A stretch of 64,000 nucleotides of DNA. Origin: Isochrysis galbana. Taxonomy: Eukaryota > Haptophyta > Isochrysidales > Isochrysidaceae. A model generated the notes under the pieces. The model was not told the origin of the DNA. It did not search any database and saw only the letters and a program-made list of their open reading frames with translations. Each line of letters begins with the position of its first letter. Position 1 is the first letter of the stretch. Positions 52,306 to 61,292 of the stretch are shown here, one piece after another. Both the position numbers and the translations under genes were made by a program. Location of the stretch: the NCBI GenBank assembly GCA_018136815.1, contig CM030940.1, forward strand, positions 3,722,833 through 3,786,832, read 5' to 3'.

Positions 52306-53199
52306 ATGGGGGTCGGCTCCGTCGGCCACCGCTCGTCGTCGCCCCTCGCGCGGGCGGGCCCGCCTGTGCTCGCGGGCGGCTGCGCGTACGTGGGGGTGAT
52401 CGCAATGTCTCAGGCCGTCCAGTACCTCCTGGGCATCACCACCGCCACGCCACTTCTCCCCACGCTGCTTGGGCTTGGAGCAGTCAGCGCCGCCGCGAGG
52501 GCCGCGCTCCAAGCTGCTGATGCAATCGATGAGCGCGCCGGCCGCGCGCGCGGGAGGCTCGCCTCGGCGTACGGGCGCAACGATCTCACTATTCCCATCA
52601 CAGGCCTTCTGCTCCATACGGGTCTTGGCTCCGCACGGTTCTGGGTGCTCAGCCCGTCAAGCTTGGCATCGACTGGAGCCTTTGCTCGGCTTGCTGCCTC
52701 TCTCCCCGCCGGTCTCGACTATGCGACCGCATCCCAGCGTGAAAAGCTGCAGCGGTTCGGTAGGCGTTTCGGCTGTCACACGTGTGGCACTCGCTTCGCC
52801 AAGCTCTACGTTGGAGATCATGTGCCTCCCCTCTCGCTTGCCAAGGAGCGCTCACTACTAGCACGCATCGTGCATGGCCCTGTCAAGTTTCGCTTTCACC
52901 CTCAGTGCAAGACGTGCTGTGCAAAGCAGGCCACTGCCCTAGCACGGCAATCGTATGGCTTAACCGGCCGCGCGGCTGCAGGCGCCTCTGTGTTCCATTT
53001 CCCTTCGATTTTTCGCCCTCCAACCTATGTGGGGGCGGCGTTGGTTGGCATTGCCCTTGCCGTGGAAGCAAAGTGGCCGGCAGCCTTGCAGATGGTGAGT
53101 GCCACTGATGGAGTCGCGCAGCAAGTGGTTCGATATTCTTTGCCGTTACGTAAGGAGATGAACAAACGAATCCGTCAGCTGAACGAAAGATTCGGCTGA
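52306..53199 (+). CDS. Conserved-type protein with paired cysteine (zinc-like) motif and membrane segments
   Basis: An uninterrupted frame of 297 residues. The N-terminal third has hydrophobic stretches (QYLLGITTATPLLPTLLGLG, AVSAAARAAL). The centre has FGCHTCGTRFAKLYVGDHVP, P, followed about 30 residues later by RFHPQCKTCCAKQATAL. This CxxC ... GDHxPP ... PQCxxCxxxQ spacing looks like a zinc-stabilised HNH-like fold of an uncharacterised eukaryotic family. A further hydrophobic segment (YVGAALVGIALAVEAKWPA) precedes a basic C-terminus. The function is unknown. The two tandem GAATGATTGAAAATGG motifs at 53286 and 53316 are in its 3' flank. Confidence 0.65.
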   Translation: MGVGSVGHRSSSPLARAGPPVLAGGCAYVGVIAMSQAVQYLLGITTATPLLPTLLGLGAVSAAARAALQAADAIDERAGRARGRLASAYGRNDLTIPITGLLLHTGLGSARFWVLSPSSLASTGAFARLAASLPAGLDYATASQREKLQRFGRRFGCHTCGTRFAKLYVGDHVPPLSLAKERSLLARIVHGPVKFRFHPQCKTCCAKQATALARQSYGLTGRAAAGASVFHFPSIFRPPTYVGAALVGIALAVEAKWPAALQMVSATDGVAQQVVRYSLPLRKEMNKRIRQLNERFG

Positions 53200-53582
53200 T
53201 GAGCATCCAAGTCCAGGGGGTGGGGTGAAGACTCAACTCCATCGATGCGTCAATGAATACAAGCTGTGCAATGTCGTCAATATCCGAATGATTGAAAATG
53301 GGGAGATCGCCAGGATCAGAATGATTGAAAATGGTCTTCCTCTCCAAGTGACGAATTCAACCAGATGGACCGTGAGTGACTCAAAAATCTGAATACCTAC
53401 GTAAGCATACCTCAATAGCATTTTGCATGAAGTATGCATGGCAGATGGTGCCGGTGCCAGCACATTTATTCTATTAGTTAGGCGCCCCATCATAATGCAT
53501 TTTTATAATAGTTGTATCAATTTTTATGGGTCGCGGTACGACAGCAAAGGGAAGGGGATAGCCTAACACTAACACTCACTCA

Positions 53583-53645
53583 AGGTCGCGTTCCGTCGAA
53601 TATGGGACATCAGCCTCAACTGAGCCATCAAATGTCCATAGTCCG
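53583..53645 (+). repeat. Motif D, copy
   Basis: AGGTCGCGTTCCGTC, GAATATGGGACATCAGCC, TCAACTGAGCCATC, AAATGTCCATAG: same order and spacing as 12289-12350, keeping the GGACAT/ATGTCC pair. Confidence 0.7.
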
Positions 53646-53811
53646 TTTACGAGCTCATACAAATACTCGAATATATGTATATGTAACGATAACAATGTTC
53701 CGTCGACAAAAACTTTTGATTCTTTCCGGTGGATCGCTTAAAGATGATCTTCGACAGGCGGCAGGACAAAGATAAAGCAGGAGAAAGGTCACTGTCACTG
53801 TGAGCCCGACG

Positions 53812-54100
53812 AAAAAAATTCTTCATAATTATCTCACCGCACTCGCGGCGCATGCGGAACCACTACCTCTAGCCCTACACGTAGCGGCTACTTTCTACAT
53901 CCCCACTCCCCCCCCCCCCCCCCCCCGCCATCAGGCGGCTCCCCCCGTGCGCACTACTAGGGGGGGATCGGGGTGAATGAAGGGCTTAGATATGGTCCGG
54001 TGCCCCCCCCCCCCCCCCCCCCGGTGATCCGTTCTCCCCTTCCTCCTACCTCCTATGCCTACCGGCCCAGGTGCGCCGCCGCATGAGCCCGGCTTGGAGT
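53812..54100 (-). mobile_element. Retroposon family B, partial copy 3 (tail half)
   Basis: Minus strand: the body from GAGGAAGGGGAGAACGGATC through CCATATCTAAGCCC, CCCCTAGTAGTG, GGGGGAGCCGCCTGATGGCG, ending CCGCGAGTGCGG, TGAGATAATTATGAAG, TTTTTTTCG. Truncated at 54100; no leader. Confidence 0.65.
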
Positions 54101-54571
54101 GCGTGTTTTAGGTAGGCCTTTTGTGCTGTGAGCTATAAAATTCGGGCGAGGGGCCTAGAAGCTAGAAGGGCGGGCCCCGGGGCAGGGCGGAACCTCACGT
54201 TTGAAAAACTGGACCATCGATGGCAGCCGCGAGGGGACGAATGGGGGACAATCGATAGAACGGGAGGTAATCGCAGCACAGACACATAATCATTTGGTCT
54301 GAACAAAACACAACAACACGAGCGCGACAGCACAACACGGAATACCATGCATATGTTCAGCTCACCCTGTGGGTAGCATTTGCTGCTTGCGACCGTGAGG
54401 TATGAGGTGTGAGGTGTGAAAATGAGGGTAAGAAAAGTTAGCATGGAGTTAACGGGGCTAGAGGTCCGATTTGAGGGCGCCAAGGAAACCGGCATATAGG
54501 AATCCCCTTGTCGAGAGCAACAGCAAAAGTGGTACGGTATACACCAGCATCGCGGCAAATGCGGACCAGCC
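54101..54571. other. Intergenic, no gene
   Basis: Downstream of the Nudix gene; TGAGGTGTGAGG short tandem at 54400. Nothing recognised. Confidence 0.4.
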
Positions 54572-55596
54572 TCAGCTTCCCGGCGGAGATGAGGCGAAGT
54601 AAAGTGTCGACCCCTTCCTGCCGCTTGCTCTGCTCAGGGCGTCCGCAGCGATCAGCGGGCCCTCAAGCGCGAGTTCGATTTGACGGTAAACATTCATCGA
54701 AATCTTGCCGTTCAGTGGCGCTTGCGGGTCATTCTCGGTGATGGATTTGATCTTCTCCACGCTCATCCACTCCGCGGCTGCGATTTCGACGGGATCAATC
54801 AGCAACTTCTCGCTTTGTGCAATCAGCTTCACCTATTCATGAGCACCATCAAGAGAGGTCAAGTAAGTCATGCCAATCGTCCTCTGCACCTGACTACAGC
54901 GCCCAGGAGCTAATGCAGTAGCGTTCTACCAGTGGCGTCCGCATACCGTAACATAGATGTCGCCCTGACCGAAGCGGTATCCGTGCGTGTGGCGCAGCGT
55001 CACCACACCAACCGGCTCTCCTTTGACTCCCGTCTCTTCTAAGACTTCTCGGGCTGCAGTTTGCGCGAAGTCTTCTCCTGGATCGGCAAGCCCCCCCGGA
55101 AGCTTCCAGCAGCCTTGAAACTGTGGCAGTGGAGACACAGCCTCCTGTACTAAGAGCACTTCGCCACGCGCATTGACGACCTGCGACGGGAGGTGCGCCG
55201 AGGCCGTCGGCTTGCACTGCTGACACACACTTGCAGCAGTTGTGCACAGCTGCTCCATGCTCGTGGGCTGCTCACCACTCCTCCGACGCCGACCTGCGTG
55301 AAGGCATACTTTGGCAGAGTGGACGGAGTCTGGGGTAGCCATCGCGTCATCATCGCATACCCCGGCTGCGCGTGGTGGAAGACGAACCCGTTGGCTGCAG
55401 CAGCGCCGACCGCATGGCCGCACTGCAACGGCACCCTGAGCCAGATGCCCCGCTTGCCCTGGCCGATCCACCGGTCACACGCATTGCGCAGCACGGCGTC
55501 GATCTGATCGAGCCCCATGGCCGCCGCCTCTACCGTTAGCTCCGCCTCGACGCCGCCGTAGCGGTCATCGCGAGCGGTGATCGGCTCCGCCGACAT
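54572..55596 (-). CDS. Nudix hydrolase, NUDT6-like
   Basis: Three exons (55596-55276, 55180-54947, 54832-54572) joined by GTGAGC...GTCGCAG and GTATGC...GAATAG introns give 271 residues. The N-terminal domain ([56 protein letters not shown]) is the leader specific to NUDT6 and plant Nudix relatives. A perfect Nudix box follows at residues 137-159 ([23 protein letters not shown]), supplying the Mg-binding Glu residues for pyrophosphate hydrolysis. Exon 3 has [16 protein letters not shown], as in NUDT6. The substrate is unknown. The frame is open beyond the ATG to 55662, so a longer N-terminus is possible. Confidence 0.9.
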
Positions 55597-55662
55597 GCTC
55601 TCGCCGCCACGAGGAGAGCGCCGCGCCAACCCACCACACCCCGCGCGCTCGCAGCTCACCAA

Positions 55663-56589
55663 CTCATCTCTCTCTCCTCTTCTTCTCCGTCCTCTCTCTC
55701 ACAACAGATGCACACCACCCGACCTTTTTTATTTCTACTACTAACATGTTTGACTGTGACTGGTGACTGGTGAAAAGGAAGGGAAACTTACCTGCACTTT
55801 CATGTGCGTAGAGTGCAGCCGGCCTAGAGACGGAGGTTCGGCGCGACGTCTGAGTGGTGGTTCATGCTGAGCCTATTCCTCGAGCAGGTGAGGGCCCCAG
55901 CGCCCTGGCCCAGAGGGTGCACCCACACCCACACCCATAGCAACGATCAACTATCGTTGATCGTTGATTCGACCGATTCGACTCGCGCGACGAGCTGTGC
56001 TCGCGTAAGCGTTCAGTTGACGCTTGGGCGTCAGTGTGGATCCGCTCGCTATTTTAGTACCGGAATGACACAGTCGTTTGCGCTAGAACTGCGGCGGAGG
56101 ACGCGCACATATCCCACTGACACACGATAGGCCGGTTGCGATGCGGCCCTTTGCGCTCTGCGCTGGGTCACTCACTCGCACACGCACTCTGCTCACCGCG
56201 CAGCTCACCCGGTGTCAGTGGGTTCCCCTAGGCCTCAGGTAGTTAGTATTTGTATGTATCCATATGTTATTCATTTTAGTTACTTATGTATTTGTCATTC
56301 TCGGATACTTATTTGTTATTTGATCTCTCTCGGGTTATCTTTCACCGGTGTTGGGTCACTCTCGTCTATCACGCATGCGTCCAGGGGGATCGATTCCTGT
56401 GTCGCCGGGTCGTTTCCGCTTTGCCGAGAAGTTGTCGTCAGCAGTGCGACAGATGCTCGAGGGCGACACCGTGACACCGTTGGGAGTGGCGGTGAGAGAG
56501 CTGCCGAGAACTCGTCAAGCGACTCCGACGAAGAGGAAGATGAAGATGAGGAGTAGGAGTAGGAGGAGCGTTCAGGCATCGGCACGAGG
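55663..56589. other. Intergenic; CT-rich leader and short palindrome
   Basis: Positions 55672-55700 are CT-rich, probably the Nudix gene's 5' UTR. CAACGATCAACTATCGTTGATCGTTG-type palindromic sequence (given in two parts: CAACGATCAAC and TATCGTTGATCGTTG) lies at 55941-55966. An open frame at 56348-56580 is Arg/Ser-rich without a domain. Confidence 0.4.
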
Positions 56590-56945
56590 ACGGGGCCCCC
56601 AGGGTGGGAGAGGCCTCTGTCATAAGAAAGGCATAAGGCATGCCTGGTGGGAGGATGGCGGTCTCGATCTCGATCTATTGCTGGGCTGTTGCAGTCGCTA
56701 CAGCCTATTGCCCACCATTTGGTGGGCCAGCGTGGCTGCAGTGCTGAGTGTGGCCGGGGCCACGGGCCATGCGGCGCGACCGGGAGTCGCGCTCACCTGC
56801 TCGGCCTCCGCGGGCGGATGCGGTCGCTTCGCCAGCAGCACTGCTACATGGGTACTGGGGGGGCGCCCTCGGCGGGGGGCCCGAAGGAGAGGAGGGGCTC
56901 GGCGGCGCGCTCCATGGCAACCGACCATAAAATTAGTTGCGATGG
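56590..56945 (-). mobile_element. MERAA repeat, copy 5 (frameshifted)
   Basis: Minus strand: leader CAACTAATTTTATGGTCGG (from 56940), TTGCCATGG, then AAEPLLSFGPPAEGAPPVPM followed at once by TAG, where the other copies read MEQ or MEL. The KRP.PPAEAEQVSATP block continues in another frame. The end near 56600 (CATGCCTTATGCC, ACAGAGGCCTCTCCCACC) matches 23540-23570. Imperfect flanking repeats GCGTTCAGGCATCGG (about 56568) and GCGTTCAGGGATGGA (about 56950) may be an eroded target duplication. Confidence 0.55.
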
Positions 56946-57332
56946 GGGGGGGCGTTCAGGGATGGAGAAGAAGGGGTCGAATTGCAAGTTCAACATAAAA
57001 AAGTTGCTCCATACGCGTCATCGCAGAAGCACATTCCCCATTTTCTTCTCCCTCACATCAAGATTCTCTCCCTCAAAGGCTAGTGGCAGCCAAACATACA
57101 AGAACAGCAGCAGGTGCAGCACGAGCGCCCCCATCAAAACTATTAAGTCAAACTCCAAGTCCATCTGCCTCGGGTACGCAGCCGCCATGGATTGCAGAGC
57201 AGCGCAGACAACACACATGTCGCGAGGGTCCCCGAGTCAAGCGAGCGCGGAAAGTCCACCAAGCCTTCAAAGTCCACCAAAAGCCTCAGAGGCCTAAGGA
57301 ATCCATGCACGTTTTGCCGTGCAAGAGACCAT

Positions 57333-59537
57333 CTAGTTGACGTTCTTGAGATCGGCGCAGCTCTCCTGCACGCGCTCGATCATGCTCACCTCGGCCTCGC
57401 GCACCCACTTGCGCGGGTCATAGTAGGACTTGTTGGGCTTGTCGGGTCCGTCGTTGTTGCCAATCTGTCCCTGCAGCTTGTCCTCGTTCTTCTGGTAGAA
57501 TTCTAGGATTCCCTTCCAGTAAGCCCACTGCGTGTCGGTATCGACGTTCATCTTGACCTGCTCCAAGTATGGCGGGCGAGTCATGGGGCGCACACTCAAG
57601 AGCCTCCTCGGCAGAACGGGGTGAGCCCAGAAGTCCCATGGCAACAGCATGTAGCGTACCACTCCGTTTCCGAGCGCGCTCTCGATGTCCTTCTTCTCGG
57701 ACCCAGAACCGCCGTGGAAGACGAAGAAGAAAGGCTTGGAGTCGGCGGGCTGGCCGAGCTTCTCCGCAAGGTGCTTCTGCGCAGCGGGAGGGGGGGCGGG
57801 GGTATGGGGAACCCAAGCGTGGAGGGGGGCGTGCAACACTCGTGCAGACTAGAAGAAGGCGTGCAGAGGAGGTATCACGTCGGGTTGTACCTGGAAGTCA
57901 CCGAGCAGCTCCGGGCGGAGCTTGACGTTGCCAGCCTTGTACACACCGTGCACGTTGCCAAAGGCGGCCGCAATGGTGAACATGGGCGAGATCGGGGAGA
58001 GCGCCTCCCAGACTGCATGTGCAGGGCGAGGATGCGTCAAGGATTGCGATGATTCATGGTATCGGCAGATGAGGGGTTATGCCGGCTGTCATGTCCGCCA
58101 ATAAGGGGGTAAATGTGAGATGATAGTGTGTGCTCACCCTTGTATACGTCTTCCGGTGAGGAGTAGAGCTTCTCGCGCGCAACGTTCTCATTGTTCACGC
58201 CGTCTTCGACACCTGCAGCAAGACCGGAGGACACAAGGTGAGGACACTAGTGTGAGAGCACCACAGCGGCTTGCGGAATGAAATGGCAGTGGTCATTCAC
58301 GGGTTGCATGGCGACGAGCGATTGGCGACAACTCCCGCGCTTCCACGGATGTTCCCCGAAATCCCTCTTCTCCATTCGAGGGCAGTCGAGGGGTAATGCA
58401 GCTCACCTCCGGTGATGCCAATCTCCATCTCGAGGATCAGCTTCAGGGGCGCCATCTCCTTGAAGTACTTAGCGCAGATGGCAATGTTCTCCTCGTCGGG
58501 TTCCTCCGAGAGATCAAGCATGTGGCTCGAGAAAAGCGGCTCGCCGTGCACGGCGAAGTACTCCTTGTCAGCCTTGAGCATGCCGTCGAACCATGGGAGG
58601 AGCTTCTTGGCACAATGATCGGAGTGGACGAAGACTGTCACGCCGTACGACTCAGCGACCTGTGCGGACGCGTAGAATGAGTCGATGGTGAGTCAGCGAG
58701 GCGTGAGGCGTGACTCTCTCGATTTGTTTGTCGACATGCGAGTCTCGGGGATGAAATGTGGCCGGCGGAAAGCGGGGTAAGGTGCAGGCGTGCATGTAGG
58801 CTGGAATCTGAGAATCGAAGGCGAGAATCATGGACAGCGATGGAATCAGCACCTGGCGGATGTAGTGGGCACCCGCAACGGCGCCAAGGACGGACGCCTC
58901 CTTGTTCTTGTTGGGCAGAGACTTGCCTAGTACATGGGGCAAGCGAGGGTGAGCAGGTACGGAAGAAATTCCCGGAGTACGACATCGTTTGGTGTTTCTG
59001 GCTGTGCAGGGCCGCCCACCGGCGAAGAAAGCGGAGCCGCCCTCCGAAAACTGGATCATGATGGGGCGGTCGGCCTTGGCTGCGGCCTCAAGCACCTGTG
59101 ACGACGAGGGAGAGATGGTGCACGGGGCACGACAAGTGGGTTCCGCGATCGGAGGGGGTGGCTCCGAAACCAGGTGAATCTTTGCGCGTGACAGTAAGAT
59201 GCAAAATGAGGCCACAGGTCTTTGGCGAGCGGAAGGATGGGAGTGGGCGTGGTCGCATCCCATGCCGAGCAGTATTTCCTGTCAAGCCCTCCCCCCCTCC
59301 CTCCCTCCCTCTCTCTTGCCTCTCTCTCCCATCTCTCTCTCGTCTCTCGTCACTCTCTGCTCTCTCTCTCTCTCTCTCTCTGCCACTCACCGCATTGATC
59401 GTGGAGGTGGAGGTGCAGTTGAAGGCGGGGATGGCGTAGTTGTTGGCCTTGGCGTGCGCGAGCAGCGCCCACGCCGCGTCTCCAGTGATGACGCCGGGCT
59501 TGACGCCGGGGACGGACTTCCAGTCAGCTCCAGTCAT
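57333..59537 (-). CDS. FBA: Fructose-bisphosphate aldolase, class II (yeast type), eight exons
   Basis: Interconverts fructose 1,6-bisphosphate with DHAP and glyceraldehyde 3-phosphate in glycolysis, gluconeogenesis or the Calvin cycle, using a divalent metal. Exons on the minus strand: 59537-59391, 59095-59020, 58926-58853, 58659-58407, 58212-58138, 58012-57891, 57776-57660, 57557-57333. The splices keep frame for 362 residues, the length of fungal class II-A enzymes. Metal and active-site motifs: HSDHC (H111, D113, H114), LDLSEEPDEENI, EMEIGITGG, GNVHGVY (H230), FVFHGGSGS (H270) and MNVDTDTQWAYW. The N-terminus (TGADWKSVPGVKPGVITGD) has no presequence, so it is probably cytosolic. All introns are GT...AG; three donors are GTGAG. 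Confidence 0.97.
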
Positions 59538-61292
59538 TCTCTCTCGCTCGCTCGCTCGCGCTCTCGCACTCGCTCTCACGGGAGAGAGAGGAGGAAAGGG
59601 GGGGGGGGAGGCCTTGAGAGGAACGAGAGAGAGGGAAAGAGAGAGCGGGAGAGAGGGGATTTAATGGGGGAGAGAGAGAGCCCGCCCTCCTCGCCCACCC
59701 ATCTCGCCCACGGTTCTCTTCTCTGTTATCTCGTCCCTTTCTCCTTCCTTCACCACCTGGGGTCCTCGTGCGCACACCGAGCCTTCCCTGCTCGCACCTC
59801 TCTCTCTCTCTCTCTCCCTCTCTCTCCTCTCTCTCCTCTCTCTCTCTCCTCTCTCTCGGGAGGGGGGGATCGATCGAGAGCTCTCTCTCTCTCCCCCTCC
59901 CAGCCGTCCTCACGAGTACTACCCGACCCCCGCTCCCAGTATTATCCAATCCGCGAGGCTCTTTCTCTCTACGCGATGGGCCCTCGAGGCTTGCGCTATC
60001 TCCCCGCACAACGTCCCCTCCACACGATCTCCCCCTCCCCCCGCCGCCCCCGCCCCCCCAAGCGGATTGACGGCGAGGCAAACACCTCGCTCGCCGGAGG
60101 TGAAGAAAGCACCTCTCTACATCTAATTTGGCACTGCGAGCGGGCGCGGGGGGGGGGGCGAGGGGGCTAAGGCGGGCGGGCGGGGAGGGGGGGGCGAGAG
60201 GGAAGAGCGCCCCTCAGGTGCGCGAAAGAGAGAGCGAGAGAGCTCCGGAGGGGAATCGGGTGGCTCGCTGCATCTCGACAGATTCCATCTCCTCTCTCTC
60301 CTCTCGGGGAGCCCCCCCCCCCCCCCCCACTGCCCGCGCTCGTCCGGAGCTCCCACAGCCCCCCACGCGCGCGGGGGAGGGGGGGGAGGGGGCGGGCTTC
60401 GTCATCAGCGCCGTTCCCCCCCGCCCCTGCGCCCCCCCTCCCCCCCGCGCCCATGATCATCAAGCCACCCTCTGGGGGCGATGGGACCCAGCCGCGCGGG
60501 GGGAAGGGGGGGGGGGCGGGCGAGGAGCCGCCCGCCGCCCAACCTCTTCTTTACTTAGGATGGATATAGGATGGATATCTGGGGACGAGTCGGCGCAGCC
60601 CAGCACCCAACGAAGGCTCCCTCCGACTTGAGCGTGCTCGTCGTTCGTGAGCGCCTACCTGTTCATACATAGACGCGAGATACACCTTTATGCAGCTCTC
60701 TGCGCACGGTACTGTGCGATTGCGCGTCGCAAGCGGGAACAACCCTGTACTTTACCCTGTTGCACTCACCTGTAACCTAGCCGGGTCACTCACTCTTCAC
60801 ATCTTCTACGGCCCGGTCACTCGCTGTGGGGGTGCCGAGGGCACCAGCTACAATAGGCAATGAGCGGCCTAAATAAGTTTCACCCCTTGAGGTCCTCCGG
60901 CGCACACTCTTTGAAACATGCCCACGAAGCGGCAGCCCAAATCTTTCATGCTCACAATACTCTCCACCCTTTCTACTCGTAGAAGCAGCGAGCCGAGCGA
61001 GCCGAGCGAGCGCGGGGTACGCGAGAGGGAACCCGAGGCGCACCTCGCGGTAAATCAATAGAGCGACCCGTCCACAGAGAAGAAGAGACGAGGTTGGTTG
61101 GTGCGGATGTGTGCACGGCCACCGCCCACCCACACCAGCATCGCGTGCTCGTCCCCGCGAGGTCCTCCTGGGAAACCCCCCGAGGAGCGTGAGAAAAACG
61201 CCCCGTCTAACGTCTCAAATCCTCTTGATACCCTCCTACGCTCGCACTCGTTCCTCTCTCTTCCTCCCCCCCCCCTGGGCGCCGGCGGGACG
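59538..61292. other. Intergenic between divergent FBA and zinc-chaperone genes; CT/GA-rich
   Basis: Divergent promoter region of about 1.75 kb. Positions 59540-59670 and 59790-59900 are GA/CT repeats. Positions 60150-60540 are G/C-run rich. A GGGTGCCGAGGGCACCAGC repeat lies at 60829. The window's only widely spaced divergent pair of well-supported genes lies here. Long frames are compositional; no gene seen. Confidence 0.5.

Noticed and set aside
59199-60170. 323-codon plus-strand frame between FBA and the CobW gene
   Set aside because: It covers CT/GA repeats and overlaps FBA exon 1 and intron 1 on the other strand; the product is Ser/Leu/Pro low complexity.
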